A stretch of 64,000 nucleotides of DNA from Anaerolineales bacterium (GTDB lineage Bacteria; Chloroflexota; Anaerolineae; Anaerolineales; UBA4823). Below, piece by piece: positions 20,613 to 30,701 of this stretch. The stretch is from NCBI GenBank assembly GCA_016929095.1, contig JAFGJM010000022.1, forward strand, positions 124,001 to 188,000, given 5' to 3'. The notes under the pieces were generated by a model. It made no database searches, had not been told where the DNA came from, and was given only the letters and a program-made list of their open reading frames with translations. Position numbers and translations under genes: made by a program. The first letter of the stretch is position 1. Every line of letters begins with the position of its first letter.

Positions 20613-21209
20613 ATGAAAATCGGCGTGCTTGCCTTACAAGGTGATTTTGAGGAACATGTGGTCGTATTACGCCGTTTAGGGGTGGAGGCGGTTGAAGTGC
20701 GCCTCCCCAAGGATTTGGATGACCTGAATGGGCTGATCATCCCTGGCGGCGAATCAACCACTATCGGCAAGCTGGCGGTGGACTTTAAGTTATTGGAGCC
20801 TCTTCGCCGGTTCGGGCAAGAAAATGCCGTGTGGGGTACCTGCGCCGGGGCTATCTTCCTTTCGAAAGACGCTCACCGCCGCCAGCCATTGCTTGGGTTG
20901 ATGGATATCACCGTCGAACGCAATGCGTTTGGTAGACAGGTTGCCAGCTTCGAAGTGGATATAGAAGTCCCCTTGTTGGAAAAAGTGGCACCTGGCGGCG
21001 GACCTTACCACGCAGTGTTCATCCGCGCCCCGTTGATCGTAGCCGTGCATGGTAAGGCGCAGGCGCTGGCATGCCTGGAAGACGGGCGCATAGTCGCGGC
21101 TCAACAGGAACATTGGCTGGCAACGGTTTTCCATCCCGAATTAACTGCAGATGATCGTTTTCATCGCTATTTTTTGCAAATGGCAGGCTATAATAAAAGG
21201 GTGGAGTGA
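20613..21209 (+). CDS. pdxT: Pyridoxal 5'-phosphate synthase glutaminase subunit PdxT
   Basis: MKIGVLALQGDFEEHV, GLIIPGGESTTIGKL, WGTCAGAIFL. Starts 2 nt after pdxS. Confidence 0.96.
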   Translation: MKIGVLALQGDFEEHVVVLRRLGVEAVEVRLPKDLDDLNGLIIPGGESTTIGKLAVDFKLLEPLRRFGQENAVWGTCAGAIFLSKDAHRRQPLLGLMDITVERNAFGRQVASFEVDIEVPLLEKVAPGGGPYHAVFIRAPLIVAVHGKAQALACLEDGRIVAAQQEHWLATVFHPELTADDRFHRYFLQMAGYNKRVE

Positions 21210-21230
21210 TTTTATATTCGAAAATCTGGC

Positions 21231-22172
21231 ATGATTACAAGACCTTTTGATTGGCGTGACCTTCCCATGCTGCACCGTTACCGCGACCAGGGTGTATATC
21301 TATACAGCGCCCTGGTTCTAACGCGCGGCTCTCTGCTCATTCCATCTGCCATGATTGCATCTGTGGCGCCGGGGGTTGGTGTTTTTACCTCGGTATGCGA
21401 GGATGGTACGAATGAACAGCCACTGATTGGACAAGCCGTGCAAAATCAGGGATCGACCCTGGCGCAAATGACCTTCCTTGCGCCGCGCCCGGCTCTGGCA
21501 GGGAAAGACCTTTCAGCGCTGGTAGAATATATGGTCGCACAAGCCGGTGAACGCGGCGCATTGCGCCTGCTTGCCGATGTGGAAGAACAATGTGAAGCTT
21601 TTGAACCCCTTCGCAAACTTGGGTTCGCGATATATTCCCGCCAGCGCATCTGGAAATTTCCAGAGCAGGTGAATGGCAATTCCCAGACACTATCCTGGCG
21701 AACAGCAACCGACCAGGATAATATCCCGGTACGGGCGTTGTATAACAATATCGCCCCCGGGTTGGTTCAACAGGCAGAGAGTTATCCGGCAGAACGCTTA
21801 CGCGGTATGGTTTATTGGAAAGGCGATAATCTGCTGGGGTATGCGGAGTTTAAATATGGCCATAAAGGCATTTGGGTGCAGCCTTTAGTGCACCCGGATG
21901 TCAATGAATTAACCAAGATGCTGTCGGGATTGCTGCACAATATCCCCAACCGCTATTCCCGCCCGGTATATGTATGCGTGCGGACTTATCAATCCTGGCT
22001 GGATGCGCCGCTGAAAGACCTGGGCGCAGAAGCAGGCCCGCCCCAGGCTGTGATGGTGAAGCACCTGGCTGTAAGCGCCAAACAAACCCGCCCATATGCC
22101 CTTCCGACTCTGGAAGGTGGAAGACCGGAGGTCTCAGCCCCAATCGCTCATTCGGAGACCAATCACAGTTAA
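21231..22172 (+). CDS. GNAT-like N-acetyltransferase family protein
   Basis: Two-domain acetyltransferase-like organisation. Stop overlaps the start of the next gene. Confidence 0.6.
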   Translation: MITRPFDWRDLPMLHRYRDQGVYLYSALVLTRGSLLIPSAMIASVAPGVGVFTSVCEDGTNEQPLIGQAVQNQGSTLAQMTFLAPRPALAGKDLSALVEYMVAQAGERGALRLLADVEEQCEAFEPLRKLGFAIYSRQRIWKFPEQVNGNSQTLSWRTATDQDNIPVRALYNNIAPGLVQQAESYPAERLRGMVYWKGDNLLGYAEFKYGHKGIWVQPLVHPDVNELTKMLSGLLHNIPNRYSRPVYVCVRTYQSWLDAPLKDLGAEAGPPQAVMVKHLAVSAKQTRPYALPTLEGGRPEVSAPIAHSETNHS

Positions 22173-23788
22173 TGAAACAAAGACGGATTACTGACGATTT
22201 ACAGGCATTATTAGACGTATTGCCCCCTGAAATTTCAAATGCAGTGACTGCCAATGGTCACAGCGATGATCTGTTAGAGATCATCCTGGACCTGGGGCGT
22301 GTTCCGACAGCCCGTTATGTGACGGGGGAAATCGTGCTGGCGCAGGCAGAAATATCCCGTACAGAGATCGATTATGTGGTTGAGCGTATTGGCGTTTTCG
22401 ACGCCGATAACCGAGCTGGGCTGGAGCGCACCCTGCACCGTATTGCCGCCATCCGAAACCGGCGCGGTATTATTGTGGGACTCACATGCCGGGTAGGCCG
22501 GGCAGTGTATGGCACCACCGATATCATTAAGGATTTGATCGAGAGCGGGAAAAGTTTGTTGATCCTGGGCCGCCCCGGCGTGGGGAAGACCACCATGCTG
22601 CGCGAAGCTGCCCGCTTGCTGGCAGAAACCAAGCGGGTCGTGATTGTGGATACTTCCAACGAAATCGGCGGGGATGGCGATGTCCCCCATCCGGCGGTTG
22701 GGCGCGCCCGGCGTATGCAGGTGAGCGCTCCATCCTTGCAGCATGAGGTCATGATCGAGGGTGTGGAAAACCATAACCCCGAAGCTATCGTAATCGATGA
22801 GATTGGGCGTGCGTTGGAAGCCGAAGCCGCCCGTACCATCGCCGAGCGAGGGGTACAACTCATCGGTACAGCGCATGGCAATACGCTGGAGAACCTGCTG
22901 CTTAACCCCACTATCTCCGACCTGGTGGGGGGAATCGAATCAGTCACACTCTCAGACGAGGAAGCCCGGCGGCGCGGCACACAAAAGACCGTGCTCGAGC
23001 GGCGCTCACCGCCCACTTTCGACGTGCTGATCGAAATCCAGACCAGAGACCGGTTAGCCGTGCACGCCGATGTGGCGGCTGCAGTGGATGCCATGTTGAG
23101 AGGTTATCCCCTGCCGCCGGAAATCCGCTCGCGGGATGACGATGGTAAAATCCAAATTCAAAAAGCGCCTTTCCCGGTAAGTTCTTTTAACACCAAAACC
23201 GGATTCCGGCGTCCCGGCAACGGCTCGGCTCACGAAGCGCAGCCCCCCAGCGAGCCTGCCCAAATAGAAACCGTCCCTGATTACCCCTCAGAGTCACAAC
23301 CGCCAGCCAGAACGCCATTGGAAACCGTGCGGATTTATCCTTATGGGGTGGCGCGTAACCGCCTTACCCAGGCCGCCCGCCGTTTAGGCGTACCGGTGGT
23401 GATTGCCAACGATGCTTCGCAAGCGGATGTTTTGGTCACGCTGCGTTCGTATTATCGTAAACGCCAGCGCCCCCTGGTGGACGCCGAACAGCGCGGCACA
23501 CCGGTGTATGTGCTGCGATCCAACACCATCAACCAGATGATGCAGTTCCTGGGGAGCCTTTTCAACCTCTCGGCAGATTACCCCGAAGAACGGGAAGAAG
23601 ATTTTTTGCGCGAAGCGCGCATGGCGATCAATGCTGTGTTGAACGGCGAACGCTGGGTAGAGCTGCCTCCAGCCGGGGCGAGCATCCGCCGCTTGCAGCA
23701 CCAGCTTGCCCGCCAATCCAATCTGACCTCGCATTCATACGGCAAAGAGCCTTATCGGAGAGTGAGGATTTTCAGGGAGGGTGCGTAG
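22172..23788 (+). CDS. AAA ATPase (SpoIIIAA/ycf45-like) with C-terminal R3H-type nucleic-acid-binding domain
   Basis: LILGRPGVGKTTMLREAARLLAE, VIVDTSNEIGGDGDVPH, AIVIDEIG and a C-terminal R3H-like REARMAINAVLNGERWVELPP...QHQLARQ. Start taken at MKQRRITDD (22172). Confidence 0.85.
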   Translation: MKQRRITDDLQALLDVLPPEISNAVTANGHSDDLLEIILDLGRVPTARYVTGEIVLAQAEISRTEIDYVVERIGVFDADNRAGLERTLHRIAAIRNRRGIIVGLTCRVGRAVYGTTDIIKDLIESGKSLLILGRPGVGKTTMLREAARLLAETKRVVIVDTSNEIGGDGDVPHPAVGRARRMQVSAPSLQHEVMIEGVENHNPEAIVIDEIGRALEAEAARTIAERGVQLIGTAHGNTLENLLLNPTISDLVGGIESVTLSDEEARRRGTQKTVLERRSPPTFDVLIEIQTRDRLAVHADVAAAVDAMLRGYPLPPEIRSRDDDGKIQIQKAPFPVSSFNTKTGFRRPGNGSAHEAQPPSEPAQIETVPDYPSESQPPARTPLETVRIYPYGVARNRLTQAARRLGVPVVIANDASQADVLVTLRSYYRKRQRPLVDAEQRGTPVYVLRSNTINQMMQFLGSLFNLSADYPEEREEDFLREARMAINAVLNGERWVELPPAGASIRRLQHQLARQSNLTSHSYGKEPYRRVRIFREGA

Positions 23789-23871
23789 GCAGACGGTTAT
23801 CGGGGGTTATCCGTCATAAAGATTAAGCCACAACACTCAGACGCTCTTCATTACTGGAGGGAACCTACATC

Positions 23872-24045
23872 TTCTGTCATTGCAAACCAGGCGTTCTTTG
23901 CCTGGCGAAGCAATCTTCCCTTTGTTCTCAAGATTGCTTCGCTCGTTCCTCGCTCGCAATGACATTTGGGGCGTGTTCCTTTCGGAAAGATAAATTTTTA
24001 CGCATTTTGGAATTCCCCGCAATGACAGTTCCTTTGGAGTAAGTA
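23872..24045. repeat. Dispersed palindromic repeat family A, copy 2
   Basis: TGTCATTGCAAACCAGGCGTTCTTTGCCTGGCGAAGCAATCTT...AAGATTGCTTCGCTCGTTCCTCGCTCGCAATGACA...CGCAATGACAGTTCC. Confidence 0.75.
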
Positions 24046-24062
24046 CTCTCATTTACCACGGT

Positions 24063-24278
24063 TTACCTGGCATTTATATCGCTGTAAATGAACAATACAC
24101 ACATGCCAAATTGATTAATAAAAATCGGCATGGATTTTCCCAAAGAAGCCATACCAGAAGCAATGGCAAAGAATTCCACCCCAACATACCCGGCAATCAC
24201 CGGGATTGTCAATAATAGAATATCTTTCCGCTCGACGAGTTTGCGATCCACCCATATGAGCAATATAGTCCAGTTCAA
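24063..24278 (-). pseudogene. Fragment of a small membrane protein (probable remnant)
   Basis: Hydrophobic VIAGYVGVEFFAIASGMASLGKSMPIFINQFGMCVLFIYSDI. Only a TTG start is available, and the frame is closed by repeat-like sequence upstream. Confidence 0.3.
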
Positions 24279-24314
24279 GCGCTGGACGGGGGTTACACCA
24301 GGGAGTTAAATGGC

Positions 24315-24345
24315 TGTAGATGGGATCGCCGATCCCATCTATAGG
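24315..24345. repeat. 31-bp near-palindrome family B, copy 1
   Basis: CTGTAGATGGGATCG-C-CGATCCCATCTATAG. Confidence 0.85.
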
Positions 24346-24625
24346 GCTTTTGATACCCCTCGCCTTTATTCCATACCAGTATGATGCCAGGCTGAAAGGC
24401 GCCCGCGTATTTTAAAGCCTAAAAAAATCTCCTGCTTTCCTGTCTTCCTTATAAAACTCTTGATTTTCTTACCACGAACAGACACCTGGCTGACGGTATG
24501 TTACAATCAAATCATATCAGTCAATCATATCAATAAATCACGCTGGATCGCTTCGTCTTTTGATTTCTAGGATAGTTATTTTTTGTTAAAAGCAATAATT
24601 ATATAAAAAGCGAGAATAATGGTCG

Positions 24626-26695
24626 ATGTCGAAAAGTGATCCATCATTACGCCGAAAGACTGTAGCATTTTCCTGTTTTCTATGCTTTGTGGAAGGGATA
24701 GCGTGCGTCCTTTGGCTGGCACTTATTCCGGGGGATGCTAAAAATGCTATCCTGTGGGGGTTTTCGTCACAACGGCTGATGATTAGCGCAATTATCGTCA
24801 TTGGCAGTATTGGATTCCTGATACTTTCCTCCCTGTTCTGGCGAAAAGGGGATTTATTTGATAGTTTTTTCATTGCTATAAAAAAAACAAAATATTTGGG
24901 TTGGGTAAATCTGGCCTTGGGTATAAGTTTTCTTGCTGTTTTGGGATTGCTTTTTTTTCCGCCTGCCGGGATATTGAAATATGGATCGGCGTATCATCAA
25001 CGCCTGGTTCCGTTGTTTATATTTATCCTGCTTTCCATACTCCAGACAATTATTGTCGTCGATTGGCTTACCTGGAACCAGGTTAAAGAATGGTGCATTC
25101 AAACTATGAAACGAACTCGCAGACTTGACCAGTCTGTGTGGGTCAGTATCGGATTATTGTTACTTTCAGTTTTTATCGCCTTAACCCAGGTCTATTATGT
25201 TTATTACAATTTCGGCGACGAGGGAACAACGCTTACCACTGGCTGGCTGATTTCCAAAGGCTGGGTATTGCATAAAGAGATTTTCTCCCATCATTTCCCA
25301 TTTCTTTATTTTTTCGTCGCACTAATGGTAAAGCTTTTTGGAATCGCTATTTTACCGATCCGTCTTTCGCTTATATTTTTCCGAACCCTGGTTTTTGCCA
25401 TCTCAATGAAATTCAGCCGATACCGTGTGGCATTGGGTATTACAGCTTTAGCCTGGAGTCTGATAGGCCATCTTTACCTGGGGAATATATTGATTTATTA
25501 CTCCTTAAGCGGATTTTTACTGGTATGCAGCATTGCCATCGGGTTGACCTTATTGAACGAACCGCAAAAATATTCCAAAGCAGGGATTTTCACGTTGAGT
25601 TTATTTAGCGGATTGGCTGTGATGACCGATCCGTTCATGCTTTTTCCAACGGCTGCCCTGCTTATAATCGTTATGCTCAACATCCTCTTCCAAAAATCCA
25701 ATCCCACCAAGCTCCGATTGTTCATCAAACTAGGGGCGATTGTTTGCTCAGGGTATGGCGCGGGTCTGGCGTGTTACCTTATCTATGCCTTGAGTACCGG
25801 CAGCCTGACAGATTTCTATCACCAGGCTATTCTGTTCAACGCGGTTACGTACAGCAAATATTCCCCCTCGATAAATTTCGGCAATGCTTTTAATATGTTT
25901 AAAAATGGTCTGGATATTTTCAATCCATTGTGGTTTACCAATACATCGCCGTTTTATACGTGGGATAGCTACATAGAGCTTGACGCCTGGGTTTTCACCG
26001 GATTTTTTTATCGGTTTGTGATTTTGTTGGCCAGCCTGTTTTGTCTGCTGAAACGCCGGTATTTAACCGGCATTACCCTATATGTGGTTGCTTCATTGGT
26101 AATGATGCGCGCGACCAGGTTTTTTTATGAATCCCCCTTGGTTTTGTTGTCCATTTTTATTTGCGCCTGGTTACTCTCCGGTGACGTTTTTTCATGGCAG
26201 AAGGTGACAGGACGTTTTTGGAGCAATACCCGGCAGATCGCTCAAAAAACCATTTGGGTGATTGTGCTCTTGATGTTCTGCTGGTTGAATATTCGTGCAG
26301 TTCATTTTTTGTTCAAGGATATTGATCAACTGCAATATGAATATTTCTTTGGCGTAAAGAAGAATGAGGCAAATTCTCTTAAGCGACTCACCTGTGGAAA
26401 CGAAAATGCCCGATTGTTAGTTTATCCCTACGATCCCATTCTCTACTTCCTGGCGCAAATGCCGCCGGCTTCAAAATTCATCTATATGCTTCCCTGGACG
26501 GTTGAAATCGGGCAAGACGAAGTCATTCATGCGCTGAAGGAAAAACCCGTGATGCTATATATAGATCGAGAGGCAAATGTTTGGGGCTACCCTGTAAAAG
26601 ACTTTCTGGCGGATTTGCTGAATTATGTTGACAATTACTATGTAAGGAAAAAAGGTGTTTTTCTTGTTTCACCTTCCCTGGCAGAATGTAAGTAG
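24626..26695 (+). CDS. Multi-TM glycosyltransferase-like protein (GT39/DUF2029-like)
   Basis: Many TM helices; YYNFGDEGTTLTTGWLISKGWVLHKEIFSHHFPFLYF resembles the GT-C first loop with an acidic residue. Confidence 0.7.
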   Translation: MSKSDPSLRRKTVAFSCFLCFVEGIACVLWLALIPGDAKNAILWGFSSQRLMISAIIVIGSIGFLILSSLFWRKGDLFDSFFIAIKKTKYLGWVNLALGISFLAVLGLLFFPPAGILKYGSAYHQRLVPLFIFILLSILQTIIVVDWLTWNQVKEWCIQTMKRTRRLDQSVWVSIGLLLLSVFIALTQVYYVYYNFGDEGTTLTTGWLISKGWVLHKEIFSHHFPFLYFFVALMVKLFGIAILPIRLSLIFFRTLVFAISMKFSRYRVALGITALAWSLIGHLYLGNILIYYSLSGFLLVCSIAIGLTLLNEPQKYSKAGIFTLSLFSGLAVMTDPFMLFPTAALLIIVMLNILFQKSNPTKLRLFIKLGAIVCSGYGAGLACYLIYALSTGSLTDFYHQAILFNAVTYSKYSPSINFGNAFNMFKNGLDIFNPLWFTNTSPFYTWDSYIELDAWVFTGFFYRFVILLASLFCLLKRRYLTGITLYVVASLVMMRATRFFYESPLVLLSIFICAWLLSGDVFSWQKVTGRFWSNTRQIAQKTIWVIVLLMFCWLNIRAVHFLFKDIDQLQYEYFFGVKKNEANSLKRLTCGNENARLLVYPYDPILYFLAQMPPASKFIYMLPWTVEIGQDEVIHALKEKPVMLYIDREANVWGYPVKDFLADLLNYVDNYYVRKKGVFLVSPSLAECK

Positions 26696-26787
26696 GACTC
26701 AGGACTTGCAAAGGCAATCGTACTCAATATAGAAATGTTGGCTTCATCGCTATGGGCTCATGATCTCCGTAATAAAAGGTGTGTTCA

Positions 26788-27342
26788 ATGCCTAAAGAAA
26801 AAATCGAAGAAATCAAAAAGCAGCTCGCCGATCTAAAGAAACGCTGGCCGGCTCATTCAGTCCCGCCCGCCATGATGGCGCAACTGGATGATTTAGAGAC
26901 TGCGCTAAGCCAGGAAATGAATGCACACAACGCATTGAGCGAGGTGTTGGATATCGAGTCAAGGGTCTTTGAGGTACGTGCTATTGGGCGGGTGGAAAAT
27001 GCGTTCGATGAGCCTGCGCCTCCTGAGGATATCCGCAGCTGCGAATCGACGATCATTCTCGACCCGCACCTGGCGGAAGGTCTGCAAGGGTTGGAAAAAG
27101 AAAACCGAATCATGGTCGTATTCTATTTTCACCGCTCCGAGGGATACGATTTGCTGCAGCATCCCCGTGGCGATGAGAGCCGCCCAAAACGCGGCGTTTT
27201 TGCGCTCTGCAGCCCAAGGCGCCCCAATCCCATCGGGGTGACTGTGGTCGATTTGCTGGGTATCCAGGACAATATCCTGCGTGTACGGGGGCTAGACGCC
27301 ATAAACGGCACCCCTGTGTTGGATTTAAAACCGGCCGGATAA
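26788..27342 (+). CDS. TrmO/TsaA-type tRNA methyltransferase domain with N-terminal helical extension
   Basis: VRAIGRVENAF, VVFYFHRSEGYDLLQHPRGDESRPKRGVFALCSPRRPNPIGVTVVDLL. N-terminal about 60 aa extension KKQLADLKKRWPAHSVPPAMMAQLDDLE. Confidence 0.88.
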   Translation: MPKEKIEEIKKQLADLKKRWPAHSVPPAMMAQLDDLETALSQEMNAHNALSEVLDIESRVFEVRAIGRVENAFDEPAPPEDIRSCESTIILDPHLAEGLQGLEKENRIMVVFYFHRSEGYDLLQHPRGDESRPKRGVFALCSPRRPNPIGVTVVDLLGIQDNILRVRGLDAINGTPVLDLKPAG

Positions 27343-27407
27343 ATTATATAATATAGCGATTTTGGCATTCGATCCATCTATCCATCACAAAACAGGAATA
27401 ATCTCTC

Positions 27408-28031
27408 ATGAACTTTGGTTTTTTACTTTTTCCCGACGCAGAAGAACTCGATTTCATCGGTCCCTGGGAGATCATTGGTATGTGGGGCATGCATTTCAAT
27501 GGACCCGAAAAACGCCTGCTCATCAGCCAGGACGGCGCGGCGGTGCAGTGCGCCAAAGGATTGAGTGTCAATCCCCATTGCAGCTTCATGGATTGCCCAC
27601 CATTAGATTTCTTATTAATTCCGGGCGGGCAGGGCACACGTAAAGAGGTGAATAATCAGGTTTTGGTGGATTTCGTCAAACAACAAGCCACCGCTTGTAA
27701 GCAAATATTATCGGTGTGCACTGGCGCATTTATCCTTCAAGCCGCCGGTTTATTGGCGCATAAACGCGCCACCACCCATTGGGGTTCACTCGACCGTTTG
27801 CGCAAGTATCCCGATGTGACCGTGGTTGAAGAGAGATTTGTGAGAGATGGAAATATCTGGACCGCCGCGGGCGTCTCAGCCGGGATCGACCTGGCGCTGG
27901 CATTGATTGCCAGCCTGGCAAGCGAAGAGGTCGCCGGTAAGGTGCAACTGGCAGCCGAGTATTATCCTTCTTCGAGGCGCTATGGCTACGCTCCCCTCTC
28001 TCCCGGCGCCCCGGCTTATCTCAACAAGTAA
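27408..28031 (+). CDS. DJ-1/PfpI family protein, paralog 1
   Basis: LLIPGGQGTR, ILSVCTGAFILQAAGLL, nucleophile elbow Cys, THWGS. Confidence 0.92.
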   Translation: MNFGFLLFPDAEELDFIGPWEIIGMWGMHFNGPEKRLLISQDGAAVQCAKGLSVNPHCSFMDCPPLDFLLIPGGQGTRKEVNNQVLVDFVKQQATACKQILSVCTGAFILQAAGLLAHKRATTHWGSLDRLRKYPDVTVVEERFVRDGNIWTAAGVSAGIDLALALIASLASEEVAGKVQLAAEYYPSSRRYGYAPLSPGAPAYLNK

Positions 28032-28248
28032 ACAGAAAAAAGGTAATCAGGTATTGGGTAATCGGGATAGTTTTTTTCGGTTGCCTTGATACCTGATTTC
28101 CTTATAGCCTAATTACCAGGTTACCTTGTTGACTGATAACCGATAGCTGACGGCTTTTTTCCCCATTGACGAACCACAAAATATATGGCATCTTGTATAA
28201 AGCCTAACACGAACTATTGTCGTTTCTATTGCCAAAGGAGAATACACA

Positions 28249-28803
28249 ATGAAAGCAACCGAAGTGTTAATGGAGGAACACCGCGTGATCGAGCGCGTGC
28301 TGACAGCCATCGAAAGAGCTTCCCAGAGCCTGAGCCGTGATGACGCCACCCGTCCGGGTATCTTCATCGAAGCGGCGGATTTCGTTTCGGGGTTTGCCGA
28401 TGGCTGCCATCACAAGAAAGAGGAGAATGTGCTTTTCCCTGCAATGGTGGAGGGCGGTTTATCATACCAATTTGGACCGGTGTCAGTGATGCTTGCCGAG
28501 CATGACGAAGGCCGCACTTTGAATAACGGAATGTTGCTGGCTGCGCAGCGTTTGCAGGCAGGCGATAAAGACGCCAAAGATCAGGTCATTCATAATGCGA
28601 TGGGGTATGTCACCCTGATGCGCCAGCATATCGCCAAGGAAGATCATGTTTTATTCCCTATGGCTGACCAAATCATCCCCAAGCAAGAGCATCAAAAAAT
28701 CTACGAAGCCTTCAACCATATCGAACACGATGAGGCCGGAGAAGGTATTCACGAAAAATACCTGGCATTGGCTGAACGATTAGAGAAAGAATCATTCGGC
28801 TAG
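28249..28803 (+). CDS. Hemerythrin domain protein
   Basis: LMEEHRVIERVL, CHHKKEENVLFP, LAEHDEGRTL, MRQHIAKEDHVLFP metal-ligand motifs. Confidence 0.93.
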   Translation: MKATEVLMEEHRVIERVLTAIERASQSLSRDDATRPGIFIEAADFVSGFADGCHHKKEENVLFPAMVEGGLSYQFGPVSVMLAEHDEGRTLNNGMLLAAQRLQAGDKDAKDQVIHNAMGYVTLMRQHIAKEDHVLFPMADQIIPKQEHQKIYEAFNHIEHDEAGEGIHEKYLALAERLEKESFG

Positions 28804-28833
28804 CTGCCCGGGAGGGTCATATTGGAGCACAGA

Positions 28834-30381
28834 ATGAACATCGCCCGCCATTACCCTGCCTGGTTATTGATGCTCATTCTATGTATACCCATGGCTTGTC
28901 TGGGGAGCCTGCCAATATCCGGCGAACCCTCGCCAGCGCCGGTGCTCCACACGACTCTAGTTCCCAGCGACACGCCCACACCCATTCCGACCGCCGCCCC
29001 TATCGCAACAGCCGCTGCTGGTAATTTCAGCCTGCCTCAGAACGGAGCGGTGCTGCCTCGGGGAAGAGCCACGATCAATAACGCCTGGACCGGTTATGAC
29101 TCAAGCGGGTTCAGGTTCGATAATGCCAGTATCGTTTCCTGGGCTTCCAGGCAGGCAGATATTCTCGCTTCCAGCCGGAATCAATCCGGCAGCACCATCT
29201 GGTTTTTTATCCCCAACGATTCGCCGCCCTACCAAAGCCAATACGACAAAGGCGCAAAATCGGGGATCATCGAAATGCCGCAAAAAGCCCTTGACCCCGG
29301 CATCGAATGCCCCCCAGACGGCTATCAGTTTCACTGGGTCGAAGCCAGGGTTGGGGCAGTCTATTGTGTGCGCACCCGTGATGGGCAGCACTTCGCCTTA
29401 ATTCAAGTTGCCCTGAATGAAGAAAACCTGGTTTTCGACTGGGTGTATCTGTCCGCTGAAAGCCCGGTAGCGCCTGTGGATGTATCACCGCTTCCTCCCC
29501 AAGCGGTCAACTACACATCCATGAATCAGGAAAAACTCATCCTGTACCCCATCACCGGGCGAAACATCGTATTATTAGTCCCTTCTCAAGAATTGGATAA
29601 ATTTGTTCTTGAACAAATGGTGGATACGTTCGACCGGGCATATGATTTCTATAGAGACGCCACGGGCAGGACACCAAGGCTTCAAATGCAGTATCAGGGA
29701 TTGTCAACCATAGCCGTGGTGCCTTCCACATGCGGCGTAAGCTGCGGCTACCTGGGAATGACCGGCATCGAGCTGCGTTATGATCAGTTTGACAAGCTTT
29801 ATCGCGGCGTGTTCGAAAGCGATCAATATGACCCATCGATATTCTATGAAATGGGACACAATTTCTGGTTTTATGAAAATAAAATCGAATACATCGGCAC
29901 CGACCATACCGGCGCCATCGCTGACGGATATGCAATATATATGCTTTTTTTAGCCATGGAAGCCGCCGGCGTAAAGCCTGCCCCTTACAACGACATTGAT
30001 TTTTCACAATACAAGGCTGAAGTGGAAGGATTGCTTCCGATATATTTATTGGACACGTCCCTTAATTGGGACAACACTTTGAGAATTGGTGACGCGCCGC
30101 CAAATTCATTAGGCTTGGGTGGTTCCGCTCTCTTTGCTTCGTTCTTACTCGACCTGCACAGCCGCATCGGTGATGACTTCGATCAGTGGCTTTGGAAAGA
30201 AGTCGATTTACGTCCCGACGCGGTAACCACCCAGGATGCTATAGATAACTTCGTACTGGCAACATGTACGGCAGCTGAAAAGAACTTGACCCGCGTGTTT
30301 GTCGAACGTTACCGCTGGTATGTGTCATCGGAGACGTTAAAAGAGGCGCGCACCCGTTTTGGCGATGCGCTTCGGCCGTGA
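28834..30381 (+). CDS. Lipoprotein with a degenerate zincin-like segment, function unknown
   Basis: Lipobox-like LCIPMAC; Pro/Thr-rich linker; SIFYEMGHNFWFYENKIEYIGTDHTGAIADGYAIYM. Confidence 0.65.
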   Translation: MNIARHYPAWLLMLILCIPMACLGSLPISGEPSPAPVLHTTLVPSDTPTPIPTAAPIATAAAGNFSLPQNGAVLPRGRATINNAWTGYDSSGFRFDNASIVSWASRQADILASSRNQSGSTIWFFIPNDSPPYQSQYDKGAKSGIIEMPQKALDPGIECPPDGYQFHWVEARVGAVYCVRTRDGQHFALIQVALNEENLVFDWVYLSAESPVAPVDVSPLPPQAVNYTSMNQEKLILYPITGRNIVLLVPSQELDKFVLEQMVDTFDRAYDFYRDATGRTPRLQMQYQGLSTIAVVPSTCGVSCGYLGMTGIELRYDQFDKLYRGVFESDQYDPSIFYEMGHNFWFYENKIEYIGTDHTGAIADGYAIYMLFLAMEAAGVKPAPYNDIDFSQYKAEVEGLLPIYLLDTSLNWDNTLRIGDAPPNSLGLGGSALFASFLLDLHSRIGDDFDQWLWKEVDLRPDAVTTQDAIDNFVLATCTAAEKNLTRVFVERYRWYVSSETLKEARTRFGDALRP

Positions 30382-30701
30382 AAATAATATCACTCGAAAA
30401 GCAAGAAAATGGGAAAGGTGAGGTGGGGGAGAAAAAACACCTCCCCTATTTTCGTCTTTCAAAATGGGGGAGGTTAGGAGGGGGTGTATATATTTTCTCA
30501 CCTTCGAAGCGAATGGCACGTGTATTGCAACTTTTTTATAGGGAATGATTTCGTTTTTAATGGTGGGGCTTTTATTCATTGCTTTTCCGGGTTTTTAATC
30601 GGTATGCCTTTGAAGTATAGATAATTAATAAAACTACACGCTGCCGCTTCGCGCCGTCTCAACCCAACCGGTATCCTCCTCGCGGAAAGGGACAATACGT
30701 T

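Noticed and set aside
22372-23094. Antisense 240-aa ORF opposite the R3H ATPase
   Set aside because: Ser/Arg/Pro-rich shadow ORF of a GC-rich gene; no motif, and the plus-strand frame is clearly coding.
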